64,000 nt of DNA from positions 1 through 64,000 of the forward strand of contig PFGG01000072.1 of assembly GCA_002783405.1 (NCBI GenBank), given 5' to 3'. The notes under the pieces were generated by a model. The model worked only from the letters and a program-made list of their open reading frames with translations. It had not been told where the DNA came from and did not search any database. The stretch is from a bacterium (Candidatus Blackallbacteria) CG13_big_fil_rev_8_21_14_2_50_49_14. GTDB taxonomy: Bacteria; Cyanobacteriota; Sericytochromatia; UBA7694. Each line of letters begins with the position of its first letter. Positions within the stretch are counted from its first letter, which is position 1. This document shows, one piece after another, positions 16,918 through 26,811 of the stretch. The position numbers were made by a program, and so were the translations under genes.

Positions 16918-19900
16918 ATGGGTGAAATCAATAAAATTGGCTCAAACCCTTTTGATGTAAAAATTACACAACTGGGGCCAGATCAGCGTTTCAAGCGCGA
17001 AACAGCCATTACGGATGAAGAACAAAAACGCGATTCATCTCCTCAACAACAGCAGACCTCAACCCCTCAATCTCAGGCTCAAAACCAGGAAAATCCTGGC
17101 ATGACGGGCATGTTAGAAGCGCTGAGAAAACGTCAGGAAGAACAAAATACCAACGAATATATTGACCGACGCGCCGCGCAACAAAGAGAACGCAACCGAC
17201 AGGCCTCTGAAGACTATATCCGCAATGTCAATGAAGTCCGTGAAGAATTGGCCGAAAAAGCCGATGAAATGCTTGAGGATACCAAGGGCTACAACAAGGT
17301 CTATACCTCACGGCTTCAAGACATCAGCCAAAAACATGTGGAAAAACTACTGAAACACGAATCAAAGCACAAGCTGGTCGAAAAAGCTAAAATTTTGAAA
17401 CAGGAGGGCCAAAAAGAACAGGACCAGAAACAGCCTGAGCTTTCCTCAGCCAAGGCAAAGATCAGACCTGAACTCTCAAAGCTGCTGAATGAACGCAGCG
17501 AAAAACAAAACGAAAAATTGTCAGCAAAAGCACAAGAGACGGACGAAGCGCAAAGCCACCGTAAATTGCTTGACAATGCGGTTAATAAACTGCGCATGAA
17601 ACTGGGAGGCGCACATATCAACCCCAGCAAAGGTATTCCTGGGGAATTAAACCCGATCTTGCAACAAGCTGGCGCAGACTATCCGCTGGGCCCCAAACGT
17701 GAAGCAGGTGTCTTCAGACCCGATCTTGAACAGGTCGAACATTCGATCGCCCATTCCCGCGCGCTGAAGAATGAAGAGGGCAATCGCTATATTCCACTTG
17801 AAGAAGCAGATGTCCAAAAATTGATGTATGAAAATAAATTGCCGCTTCACCAGTCCATGGTGCAGTCGTTGTTGTTGGCTTCGCATCGTCTGCGGGACTC
17901 AAGCCACCATTTTCAAAAAGCGGCTGTTTTAATTGCAACAGCAGGCCTGATGCCCGAAACCAATTTAATGCAGGTCGTCACTGACGCCCTGCGAACCTAC
18001 GAAAAATACCTTCGGCCCAGTATTTTGCGCAAACTTCTGCACTATATCATGGGCCAAAAAATCCAACAGATGAATCAGGGACAAAAAAGTCTGAATACCC
18101 CCTTGATTGAGACGCCTCTTTCAGAAGATGATCCCCTTTTGCTTCAAACCCAGTTTGTTCCAAACTTTAAAGGCGGAAAAGGTAAATTGGCAACCGGCTT
18201 GCCCGCTCAACAAGCGCCTTTGCCCAGCAACCCAGATCGCAGCAAATCCCCCCTCTACAAAGCCATGGCACGCGAAGAAGTCAAAATTCTAACGCCAGAA
18301 GAAATTGCAAAAGCCTATGACGAAGCCCCTGATATTCACCCCTTGCACGAAGAAGTCACTCAGCTTTTAAAGAAATTTGGACTGCCAGCCAGTAAACTCA
18401 TGGTCCAACAATTGGTGCAAAGTGCTCAGGGCAATCCCCTCAAAGCCCAGGCCATGGCCCTGCAATTGGCCCAGGGAAAAGCCTTACAACCTCAAGCCCT
18501 GGAGAGTTTGGAACAGGCCTTGATACAGCTAACGCCTGAAGAACGCGCCTTGCCCCCCGAAGCACTCTTTGAACGTTTGGGTCTTGAGATCAATGATAAA
18601 TTAAGAACCCGACTGACAGATCTTGATTCCCAGGAAAATCAACCAGAGCAGCTCAGTCGGGCTCAAAATCAAAAATGGCTTGAACTTTTAAAAGGTCCCC
18701 TGTCAGCATTTCGTCCGCACCTAGAAAAAGCATCGATACCAGCCAAAGAATCGATTCTCCTGCTTCAAAGCCTTGCAGAGAGAACCGAAACACTCAACAG
18801 TCTCATGCCCCGTTTACAACAAGCCTTCCGATTGCAGCCCAGCCAAGCGTTGGAAATGGCTGAGAAGATCAGATCAGGTCTTAAAACTGCAGTGGATACA
18901 CTGCAAATCCCAACGGATCGCAGCCTAAAAGCTGAAAGCAAAATGCAATTGACGCAAGCCTATGCCAAAGTTTTAAAAACAGGATCTGATCTTCAGCTGA
19001 TGCCTGAGCTGATTCAACGTTTACAATGGCAAAGACCGGTCACCTTAAGCGTAGAAGGGATGCAGCCCGAAGACTGGCAGTTACCTGAAACCCAGCTTAC
19101 GACTCCGCTCCCCCAAAATCAAGACGTTCAGAAATCTGAAAATACCCTGTTTGACGCTCTTTTGGCCAAACTTCCTGAAAACACAGTCAAAATGCTTGAG
19201 AAAATGCCCATGGCCCGCAATGCACTGCAACAGATTTTGACTTTGGCCGAAAAAACAGGCTTAAACGAGCCCATGCTCAAGCAATTGGAAAAACGTTTCA
19301 ATCAAACAGACGTGCTTCCCCTGCTGCAACGTGCAGAGCACCTCAGTCCTCTCTTAAAACAAAGTCTTTCCCAATGGGCGCCCCCTGCGGGTCAGGTCCT
19401 CAGCCAGGAAAGTCAACAGCAGCTCCTGCATGTGATCGGTCAACAACTCGACAAAGGGGGGCAAGCCTATCTCTTGCCACGCGTGATGGCAGATTTGCGT
19501 TGGATGGCCCCAGAAAAAATGTCAAAATCACTTCCGAGTTTGCAGGCCACCCCCCTTGCCAATTCAGCGCCACAAACAGCCAAAGCGCAAGCAAGCGAGC
19601 CTGTAACACAAAAAACCAACCTGGTGAGTGCTTCAAAAACCAGCAGCCATCCTGCCTTGCCAAAACTTGAGCAACCAAACCAACCCTTCCATCCCACCCT
19701 TTGGGTGGATCAATGCCTTGAAAACGTATCCTTGATCAGCCCTCAGCAAAAACAGATCACGCGAGAAAGCCTCTTGTTGCTGGCCCAACTTTCCGAACGC
19801 ACCGAAACGCTGGAAAAATTATTGCCCAAGGTCAGCCAGCTGATTCAAACCCAACCCCAACTGACGGTGCTTCAACTCGAAAAAATTCAACCGGCTCTGC

Positions 19901-22900
19901 AAACAGCCTTAGAGCAATACCTGGCAGCCGGGGCACAACCTTTGGCTCAGAACAATCAAAAGGCCTTTGTTGAAGTCATTACAGGCTATTTACAAACCCG
20001 TCCGCTGGGCATGGAATCGGTTTCCCAAAATCCGCTTGAAAGTCTCTGGAGTCGTTTTTATTCAGGTGAAATGCCAGGAAAACTGCAAAACGTTCTTGAA
20101 GAACCCGAAGCACGACAAGGCTTTATGGATCTGCATCGCCTGATTCAGGATTTTGAGCTCAGCAGCTACAGTCAGCAATCCGCTCTCAAAACCTGGCAAG
20201 CATGTCTGCCCGAGCTGGCCCAGAGATTATCCCAGTTGCCGCAAATTCTGCAACCCACCCTTGAACATTTAAACAATTATCCGCAACAGCAATGGCTCGT
20301 TTCTGGCACGCTCCAAAATCGCATCACACAGGCCCTGCAACAATTTCTCACAACCGGGCAAGCTGAGGCCTTGCAGACAGTTCTTGTGCGTTTCATGACA
20401 GAAAACCCACATCAAAGAGACCCCTTGCCTTTGGTGGCAGAACGTCTGCGTCAATGGGGACTAAATGCAGAACCCGCACTGTCACAGCATCTCTGGCAAT
20501 TGGCTGGGGGTTCCAAGGATCGCCTGGATGCTTTGGCCCTTTTAAATCAGAACCACTTGCCCTTGGTTCCAGAAAATACGGAATTGGTGCTCAGCTTTCT
20601 CAAAGGTATCCCCCCCCAAAACCGCTTTCAAAGTGCAAGTCAAATTCTCAGTTTTCTGAGCCCACGCCTGATCACCTTAATCGACCAGAAACTGCGCGCA
20701 GAAAATGCCCAGGCTCCAAGCCCAGAACTCAAAAACGAGAGCGGCAATCGCTTGCCTATACTTTCTCAATTCTTGGCACAACCCTTGCCTGGAAGTTTGA
20801 ATAAAATTCAAGCCACCCTGCAATCCATGCCCAACCCATTTCTCGTTTTTGATGAACTGGAGCAAGCCATCAGCCAATTGAGCGTTCTTTTTACCCAAAC
20901 CCCCAAAGCTCAGAACATTCACCAGTGGTTGCTGCTCTTCAAAACACAGATCCAGGAACTGCAAACGCTCTTGAAACAATTCCCCATGCAGATTCCCCTC
21001 TTGCCCAGCACGTTGGATCCCATGCGAGATCTTCTGATGAAAATGCAAAGCGCTTTTCTGGAATTGGAAAATACTTTTGATGCAGAGGGCATTTTACTGC
21101 CCCGTACAGGTGATTGGCTCGGAAGACTGCCAGCCCAACTCAAGCAAATATTAACCAGTCTGGTTCAAAATCAGGCCTTGCCAAGTGATGCCTCTCTGTT
21201 GAGCAGAGCTTTCATTCAAAAAATGAACCCCTTTGCTCTGGAAATGAGTAAGTTTTCTCAAAACCTTGCAGAAACACAGAATAGCTTAGAGATTTATCGT
21301 CAGCAACGCGCTCCACAAACGGATCTGGAATCTTTGCACCTCGATTTACAAAATTTTACTCAGAGTTTAGTCCAAGCCCAAGCCAAACCCGGAAAAGAAC
21401 AGGCCCTTCAAACGATTCGTCAGTTTATTCGACAACTTTCAAGCCCAATCAACCATTCTGACAGTATCATGAAAGCTTTTCTCGAGCTGGAAGCTGAGCT
21501 CAAACCGCTCTTACAAGCCCCCCCCGAATTGGGCACCTGGAGTTCACGTTTGCCCGTACAAATCATGAGCCTGCTGTCTCAACTGCTTGCGCCTGAAGAG
21601 GTGCCACAATTGCTTGCACAAACACAGCAGGTCTTGCCCCGAATGATGCTGCTCTTGAAACAATTGCCTGAAACACAATCCAATACTCCGATTGCTGAAC
21701 AAACGCTCTTTCTCCCCCAAGAATTGCCCGAGTCAGCATTGCAAGAAATTAACAAGATTCAAGAAATGCCCCAAGATCTCGTCGCACTTCAAAATTATTT
21801 GAAGGCTTTGGGTATTCCAATGCATCAAAACGACAACTTACAGCAAATTTTGGATTTAGCCCAGGGATCACGGGAGCGTCTGGATACTATTGCCATGCTC
21901 TTGCGCAGCCAGATGCCTTTATTGCCTGCCCATATTCAAATCATGGCAGAATATGTTCGGCTTTTGCCCCCGCAGGAACGTTTCAAAAGTATCTCTCAAA
22001 TTCTCTTGTATTTGAGTGATACCTTGATTGAAAAAATGAAAGCCGAGCTGAAACAGAAAGGCAAACCGGCCCATCTCAACAGCCTGGCGCAAGGCCAAGG
22101 TTGGGAATTGGACGAAGAAGCAGAGGCGACAGGCTCCAAACTCTTAAAACAATTCCCAGGAGAGGTTTCAAAGGACACCTTGGAAAGCATGCGCTATCTG
22201 CTCAAAAGCCCTTTGCCCAAAACCCCGCAAAATCTTGAAAAGCTACAAACCTTGATGCATATGCCTTTTCAACCGCAACGTCTTTTGCAACCTGCTCAAG
22301 AACCTTTGGCCCATCTCTTAAGCCTGCTTCAAGTAACCCTGCCCGCTGAAGCAGCCTATACCCTGGCAGCCAAAAATTTTATTCAAGCCGTTCTCAATTA
22401 TTTCCAAAACCTGCAAACGATTCTTTCACCCGCTCAACAAGCCCAATTGGGCCCGTGGTTAATGTCATTGACACAAGCACTGGAAGAAGAAGAACAGGCC
22501 TTTATAAAGCGACTGGAAAAGCTTGAATCCGAACTTCAGGCCGAGGGAGGAGAAAAAACGCATCAAAAAGAAGGTTGGCTGGGCCGCATTCTGCGACAAG
22601 TCAACGGAATAGCACAACGAATAGAAAAGCAAGCCCCTGATCAACAGGAAGAAGTCAAACGCATCCTTCAGCGTTTTCAGCAGGAAGCCAGACATCTTCA
22701 AGCTCAACTTTCAGGGCTGCAAACCTACCTCAGTGCAGAAGCTGTTCAGAGTCAAATCAGCGGGCCAGCTCAGTCACTTGAACCGCAACCCTTGCTGATG
22801 ATTCCTGCCTATATTCAGAGCCTGGGGTATCCCGTAGAAATCTGTCTTCAGGAAAACCCCAAAGAGAAAGAAAGTGGCTCAGGAAAGAGTGGTGGCTCAC

Positions 22901-23178
22901 AAATTCAACTCAGCGTAAAAACGCATACCCTGGGAACCCTGATTTTCCAGATTTCGACCCAAGGAAAGGCCTTGCATCTACGTTTGGGCGTCGAGAAAAA
23001 ATCAACCCAAGCCTGGATTCAACCCTATCTCGAGGCCTTGCCTCAGAAGCTTTCGGATCTGCCCTGGGAGATTCAATCCCTGCAAACCTATCTGATTGCT
23101 CCAGAATACCAAGGGCACAACCTGATTGCACGGCAAATGCGCACCAAATACCGACAGGGCGCTATCGACGCCCTTTAA
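16918..23178 (+). CDS. Giant (2086-residue) helical protein with FliK-like C-terminal domain
   Basis: No signal peptide. Residues 1-230 are very rich in Gln, Glu and Lys, with predicted coiled coil (REELAEKADEMLEDTKGY). Residues ~450-1930 consist of Leu/Gln/Pro-rich helical units with internal duplications: LLLLQSLAERTETL (613) with LLLLAQLSERTETL (952); AGGSKDRLDALALL (~1196) with AQGSRERLDTIAML (~1648); DWLGRLPAQLKQIL (~1398) with TWSSRLPVQIMSLL (~1538). Residues ~1960-2086 (IQLSVKTHTLGTLIFQIS, LHLRLGVEKK, QSLQTYLIAPE) resemble the FliK/hook-length-control C-terminal domain. FliK measures hook length by its extension, so an enormous ruler or a non-flagellar relative is possible. It is near fliD but not in a flagellar operon. 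It starts 31 nt after the LpxB-like gene. Confidence 0.7.
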   Translation: MGEINKIGSNPFDVKITQLGPDQRFKRETAITDEEQKRDSSPQQQQTSTPQSQAQNQENPGMTGMLEALRKRQEEQNTNEYIDRRAAQQRERNRQASEDYIRNVNEVREELAEKADEMLEDTKGYNKVYTSRLQDISQKHVEKLLKHESKHKLVEKAKILKQEGQKEQDQKQPELSSAKAKIRPELSKLLNERSEKQNEKLSAKAQETDEAQSHRKLLDNAVNKLRMKLGGAHINPSKGIPGELNPILQQAGADYPLGPKREAGVFRPDLEQVEHSIAHSRALKNEEGNRYIPLEEADVQKLMYENKLPLHQSMVQSLLLASHRLRDSSHHFQKAAVLIATAGLMPETNLMQVVTDALRTYEKYLRPSILRKLLHYIMGQKIQQMNQGQKSLNTPLIETPLSEDDPLLLQTQFVPNFKGGKGKLATGLPAQQAPLPSNPDRSKSPLYKAMAREEVKILTPEEIAKAYDEAPDIHPLHEEVTQLLKKFGLPASKLMVQQLVQSAQGNPLKAQAMALQLAQGKALQPQALESLEQALIQLTPEERALPPEALFERLGLEINDKLRTRLTDLDSQENQPEQLSRAQNQKWLELLKGPLSAFRPHLEKASIPAKESILLLQSLAERTETLNSLMPRLQQAFRLQPSQALEMAEKIRSGLKTAVDTLQIPTDRSLKAESKMQLTQAYAKVLKTGSDLQLMPELIQRLQWQRPVTLSVEGMQPEDWQLPETQLTTPLPQNQDVQKSENTLFDALLAKLPENTVKMLEKMPMARNALQQILTLAEKTGLNEPMLKQLEKRFNQTDVLPLLQRAEHLSPLLKQSLSQWAPPAGQVLSQESQQQLLHVIGQQLDKGGQAYLLPRVMADLRWMAPEKMSKSLPSLQATPLANSAPQTAKAQASEPVTQKTNLVSASKTSSHPALPKLEQPNQPFHPTLWVDQCLENVSLISPQQKQITRESLLLLAQLSERTETLEKLLPKVSQLIQTQPQLTVLQLEKIQPALQTALEQYLAAGAQPLAQNNQKAFVEVITGYLQTRPLGMESVSQNPLESLWSRFYSGEMPGKLQNVLEEPEARQGFMDLHRLIQDFELSSYSQQSALKTWQACLPELAQRLSQLPQILQPTLEHLNNYPQQQWLVSGTLQNRITQALQQFLTTGQAEALQTVLVRFMTENPHQRDPLPLVAERLRQWGLNAEPALSQHLWQLAGGSKDRLDALALLNQNHLPLVPENTELVLSFLKGIPPQNRFQSASQILSFLSPRLITLIDQKLRAENAQAPSPELKNESGNRLPILSQFLAQPLPGSLNKIQATLQSMPNPFLVFDELEQAISQLSVLFTQTPKAQNIHQWLLLFKTQIQELQTLLKQFPMQIPLLPSTLDPMRDLLMKMQSAFLELENTFDAEGILLPRTGDWLGRLPAQLKQILTSLVQNQALPSDASLLSRAFIQKMNPFALEMSKFSQNLAETQNSLEIYRQQRAPQTDLESLHLDLQNFTQSLVQAQAKPGKEQALQTIRQFIRQLSSPINHSDSIMKAFLELEAELKPLLQAPPELGTWSSRLPVQIMSLLSQLLAPEEVPQLLAQTQQVLPRMMLLLKQLPETQSNTPIAEQTLFLPQELPESALQEINKIQEMPQDLVALQNYLKALGIPMHQNDNLQQILDLAQGSRERLDTIAMLLRSQMPLLPAHIQIMAEYVRLLPPQERFKSISQILLYLSDTLIEKMKAELKQKGKPAHLNSLAQGQGWELDEEAEATGSKLLKQFPGEVSKDTLESMRYLLKSPLPKTPQNLEKLQTLMHMPFQPQRLLQPAQEPLAHLLSLLQVTLPAEAAYTLAAKNFIQAVLNYFQNLQTILSPAQQAQLGPWLMSLTQALEEEEQAFIKRLEKLESELQAEGGEKTHQKEGWLGRILRQVNGIAQRIEKQAPDQQEEVKRILQRFQQEARHLQAQLSGLQTYLSAEAVQSQISGPAQSLEPQPLLMIPAYIQSLGYPVEICLQENPKEKESGSGKSGGSQIQLSVKTHTLGTLIFQISTQGKALHLRLGVEKKSTQAWIQPYLEALPQKLSDLPWEIQSLQTYLIAPEYQGHNLIARQMRTKYRQGAIDAL

Positions 23179-23221
23179 TTTGCCAAACCACTCAATCTGA
23201 CCGAAATCACTCCCCAGCATG

Positions 23222-23249
23222 TTATATTCTGCTCTTATTTGGGTATAAA
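23222..23249 (+). promoter_or_regulatory. Candidate promoter for the EF-hand protein gene
   Basis: TTATAT (23222-23227), a 16-nt spacer and TATAAA (23244-23249), about 38 nt before the GTG start. Confidence 0.35.
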
Positions 23250-23286
23250 ATAATAAAATGAGCACGTTTTTAAAAGGGATCTATTT

Positions 23287-25194
23287 GTGAGCAAGATATA
23301 CGGCAATCAACAGGGCGTCAATTTTAGCCCACTGCTTCAAAAAAAACTCAATCAGGCTGACAGCAACCAAAATGGGGTATCACTCCAGGAAGTAAAAAAA
23401 ATCACGGGTGAAGATCTTCAGCTCTCACCTGAAGAAGCAAAAAAACAGGGAATCGATGAAACCAGTCGTCTGGCCCTCAATACAGCCCTCAAAGAAGCCC
23501 GCAGTACCTCAATGTCTCCCAATAGCCTTCTCTTCCCTGCCGTCGGTTCAGCTCAAACTTCTGCCCAACCCAAGCCAAAACCGACAGACTTGGATGCTGA
23601 AACCCGTCGCAGCTTGATGAAAGATCCAGAAGTTCGCACCCTGGGCAAAGGTTCACGCAATTTTCTCGATGTGCTCAATCCTGTGGATTCACCCGGTGAT
23701 GCCGTTCAAATCCGCTTGGAGGGTGAAGCTGGAGTTCGACTCTGGGGGCCCTTGGGGGTAGAAGCCAGCGGCAGCGCAGGCATTAAAGTCGCCATGGGAG
23801 ATGATGGCTTGTATTATCTGAGTTTCGATGCCCAAGCGGATATCGGGGTTGCAGCCAGTACCCAAAATGCCAAAATCAAAGCCGCTGGTGGCGGGGCCAT
23901 TGCCCAAATTTATCGCTTTGAGAACAAAGAGCAAATCAATCAATTTCTCTTAGAACAATTCAACCAAAAATTGTCCCCCGATTTACGCAGTCAATTTTTA
24001 CCGCAATTGGAACGCAATACAAAATCCATGGGTGTTCGCCCGATCACCCACACAGCTGTCTATGGAAAGGTCGCTGGACAAGTAAAATTGGGCAAAGTCG
24101 AAGTAGATGCCTCTTTCGAACGGCGCTCAACCACAGCCACCTATCGCACCCCTTCAGGAAAGTCTGTGGTCAGCCATGACAGAAGCGATACCACCCAAGT
24201 CAATCTCAAACTGGGTGAGCGGGTCAAACTCTCTGGAACCTATACACATTTCCATATTGATAAGGATCCTTGGATCCCTGAAAATACGGGTACCTACAAT
24301 AAAATTGAAGGCAATATTTCACTCACCTTCACCAAAGAAGAAGTCGCAGCCCTTTCCAAAGGTCAAAAACTGGGCATGACAGCGGGGATTGGCCTGCAAC
24401 TCAGTCTGATGGCTACAGATATGGGTTTGACGGGGGCTGCAGCAGACAAATTTATTGGGTCGGTGATGGAAAAAGCCGCAAAGAATATTCAAGGCGCAGA
24501 GGGCAGCAAGAAATCCTCTTCACTGACCCTGGGTATTGCCCTGCAGGCACAATGGGAATCAGATCAAGATGGGGGCTCAGGAGAACTTCAGTATTTCAGA
24601 GTTGGCAGCGTGGTTTCTGTTGAAAAATCAGCCTCAGTGGATCTCGGTGTAGCCTATGGCAGCGTCAAAGGCAGCGCATCGGCCACCGATGTAACCGATG
24701 TGGTGGTCGGAAATAAGGACGAGACCTACCTGGCAGGACTCTATTTCAATAACCGCAAACAATACGAAATTGCCAAAGCAAAATTGGGAGGTTCCCAGGC
24801 CCTGGTGGGCAAGGGCAATACGCGAAAGTCTCTTGCCGCTTGGGAAAAACAATGGCAAACACAAGAAGGCAGAAACCGAACCGCCCCACTGGTCAGCGAA
24901 CAGATCAGTGATTTTGGAAAAGCGCAGAAACTCTACGATTTTGTCAGCAAAAACTTTAAAAAACTGGATGGAAATGGGGATGGTTTTATTTCAGAAGATG
25001 AGCTTTCTGCAGCAAAACGCAAACCCGAATTTTCGTCTCGGGAAGCTCAAAACCATTTGGCAGAACTCAGCCGCAAAATAGGCGATTTAGAGGAACTCAG
25101 CAATGACGAATGGGGCGATGAGAATGATGGTATCACCCTTGCAGATATCAAGGTTTATCTCGAAAACGCCAAGAATATGGTGCCCGGAAACTGA
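23287..25194 (+). CDS. EF-hand calcium-binding protein with large beta-rich central region
   Basis: A 635-residue protein starting at GTG with AAGGGAT upstream. An imperfect EF-hand-like loop (ADSNQNGVSLQEV) is at ~24-36. A canonical loop DGNGDGFISEDE lies at ~562-573 and another DENDGITLADI-type loop near 612-622, so calcium binding is likely at the C-terminus. Residues ~130-480 alternate Gly-rich beta strands (GEAGVRLWGPLGVEASGSAGIKV, AQADIGVAASTQ, GQVKLGKVEVDASFERR, GERVKLSGTYTHFHID). This looks like an outer-membrane-type or beta-solenoid surface, yet no signal peptide is visible. I do not recognise the central family. Flagellar-type or another leaderless secretion route is possible. The next gene starts 6 nt after the stop. 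Confidence 0.65.
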   Translation: MSKIYGNQQGVNFSPLLQKKLNQADSNQNGVSLQEVKKITGEDLQLSPEEAKKQGIDETSRLALNTALKEARSTSMSPNSLLFPAVGSAQTSAQPKPKPTDLDAETRRSLMKDPEVRTLGKGSRNFLDVLNPVDSPGDAVQIRLEGEAGVRLWGPLGVEASGSAGIKVAMGDDGLYYLSFDAQADIGVAASTQNAKIKAAGGGAIAQIYRFENKEQINQFLLEQFNQKLSPDLRSQFLPQLERNTKSMGVRPITHTAVYGKVAGQVKLGKVEVDASFERRSTTATYRTPSGKSVVSHDRSDTTQVNLKLGERVKLSGTYTHFHIDKDPWIPENTGTYNKIEGNISLTFTKEEVAALSKGQKLGMTAGIGLQLSLMATDMGLTGAAADKFIGSVMEKAAKNIQGAEGSKKSSSLTLGIALQAQWESDQDGGSGELQYFRVGSVVSVEKSASVDLGVAYGSVKGSASATDVTDVVVGNKDETYLAGLYFNNRKQYEIAKAKLGGSQALVGKGNTRKSLAAWEKQWQTQEGRNRTAPLVSEQISDFGKAQKLYDFVSKNFKKLDGNGDGFISEDELSAAKRKPEFSSREAQNHLAELSRKIGDLEELSNDEWGDENDGITLADIKVYLENAKNMVPGN

Positions 25195-25200
25195 TTCAAC

Positions 25201-25638
25201 GTGCAAATTTATGAAGACCTGCTGAGCGAAACTCGCTTTTTAAATGAAGAGTTAACAACACCCCCTGAATTGATCTATTCAGGTCATCACGTAGAACCAA
25301 AGCGCCTGCGAATAGCGCTTCAAACCCAGTACGAAGAACTCAAGGAATTGAGTCTGACGTGGATACTTGAGCATTCCTCAGAACTTGAACTGTTTGAAAG
25401 CCTGATCCTTGAAGCAGGTTATCAAGTCGATCTGATCAAAGCTTTGATTTTTTCAGGAAATCATCAAATCAGCCTCACCTGGCGTGCCAAACCAGACACC
25501 TTGAAAACCTTGTCTCAAAGCCTTTTGCCACTCAACCCAAATTCTGGTCTGGCGAAGGGCGATACTTCTGGTTTCGCACTTGCCAATGACTTAGACCACG
25601 ACTACCAATTTACGAAACTTGAACAATCTGAACTCTGA
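25201..25638 (+). CDS. Small protein co-transcribed with the EF-hand protein
   Basis: A 145-residue acidic, Leu-rich protein with a GTG start only 6 nt after the upstream stop, so it is almost certainly in the same operon. Mostly helical by composition (LQTQYEELKELSLTWILEHSSELELFESLILEAGYQ region). No signal peptide, membrane segment or known domain. A chaperone or secretion-accessory role for the EF-hand protein is a position-based guess only. Confidence 0.6.
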   Translation: MQIYEDLLSETRFLNEELTTPPELIYSGHHVEPKRLRIALQTQYEELKELSLTWILEHSSELELFESLILEAGYQVDLIKALIFSGNHQISLTWRAKPDTLKTLSQSLLPLNPNSGLAKGDTSGFALANDLDHDYQFTKLEQSEL

Positions 25639-25697
25639 TTTCAAAATCACGTTTCGGATCGAAGACAAAGGCTTGCATCAAGCGCCATAATAGAAAA

Positions 25698-26810
25698 ATG
25701 CAAAAAATTCGAATCTTTCTTGGCTACGTGCTCCTGCTGAGCCTGTTTTTGCAAGCCTGTGAATGGAGTCTGCCCCAAAACCAGGGAAACCCCATAAAAG
25801 CGCTCAATACTTTGCCTGAAAATACAGGTTTTAAACGGGCCTTGGCCCCCATCCCCTTCCAGTTTCCAAGGGATTCTGGCCCCCATCCAGATTTTCAGAC
25901 AGAGTGGTGGTACTATACCGGCAATTTGGCAACAGTTCAGGGAAGAAGATTTGGCTACCAACTCACTTTTTTCAGACGGGGCCTAAAACCAGGAACCCCC
26001 CAAAATTCAAATCCCTGGGCCAGCCACCAAATTTATTTTGCACACTTGGCGCTCAGTGATATTCAAGCCCAAAAATTTCATGCCCAAGAAACCTGGAACA
26101 GAGGTGCCCAAGCACAGGCTGGAGCAGAGGCCTCCCCCTTTCGGGTCTGGGTCAATGATTGGGAAGTCAAAGCATCTGGCGCGGGTTTTCAGCTGCATGC
26201 AAATACCAACGCGTTTGAACTGAATTTTCGACTCGATTCACAAAAACCAATCGTTTTACACGGCAACCAGGGTCTTAGCCAAAAAAGTGCTGAAAAGGGC
26301 AATGCTTCCTATTATTATTCTCAAACACGACTCAAAACCCAAGGATTTATCAAGCTGAAGACTCAAAGATTTGAGGTCAAGGGCTTAAGTTGGCTGGATC
26401 GGGAATGGAGTACCAGTGTGCTTTCCAAGCAACAGGTGGGTTGGGATTGGTTTTCCTTGCAATTGGATGATCAGCGAGAATTGATGCTCTATCAAATTCG
26501 CAACAAATCAGGCAGCCGGGATCCTGTTTCATCGGGCAGTTTGATTGATAAGAACGGAAAAGTGGTGCATCTTGTTGCTCAAGATTTTAAAATCTCGAAA
26601 CTGGGTGTTTGGAAAAGTCCCCAAACAGGTATTCAGTATCCCTCAGGCTGGAAAGTCGAGGTGCCGGCACATCAACTCTCACTGAGCTTAGAACCCCTTC
26701 AAAAAGACCAGGAACTCAGATTGGGTTTTACCTATTGGGAAGGCGCAGTCAAAATAAAGGCCCAAGGCATCACAGGCTTTGGTTATGTTGAATTAACAGG
26801 CTATCCCTGA
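25698..26810 (+). CDS. AttH/CrtC-type lipoprotein (predicted secreted hydrolase, COG5621)
   Basis: A 370-residue protein with a signal peptide and lipobox LQAC (Cys17). The mature domain carries the AttH/CrtC lipocalin-like signature: HPDFQTEWWYYTGNL near 65-80, YQLTFFRRGL, YFAHLALSD, GLSWLDREWSTS and GWDWFSLQLDDQRELMLYQIR. These are typical of COG5621 proteins related to carotenoid 1,2-hydratase and AttH. The biochemical activity of the lipoprotein branch is not established. A CATAAT -10-like element at 25686-25691 ends 6 nt before the ATG, so the mRNA may be leaderless. It nearly abuts the convergent SGNH hydrolase gene. Confidence 0.85.
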   Translation: MQKIRIFLGYVLLLSLFLQACEWSLPQNQGNPIKALNTLPENTGFKRALAPIPFQFPRDSGPHPDFQTEWWYYTGNLATVQGRRFGYQLTFFRRGLKPGTPQNSNPWASHQIYFAHLALSDIQAQKFHAQETWNRGAQAQAGAEASPFRVWVNDWEVKASGAGFQLHANTNAFELNFRLDSQKPIVLHGNQGLSQKSAEKGNASYYYSQTRLKTQGFIKLKTQRFEVKGLSWLDREWSTSVLSKQQVGWDWFSLQLDDQRELMLYQIRNKSGSRDPVSSGSLIDKNGKVVHLVAQDFKISKLGVWKSPQTGIQYPSGWKVEVPAHQLSLSLEPLQKDQELRLGFTYWEGAVKIKAQGITGFGYVELTGYP

Positions 26811-26811
26811 A

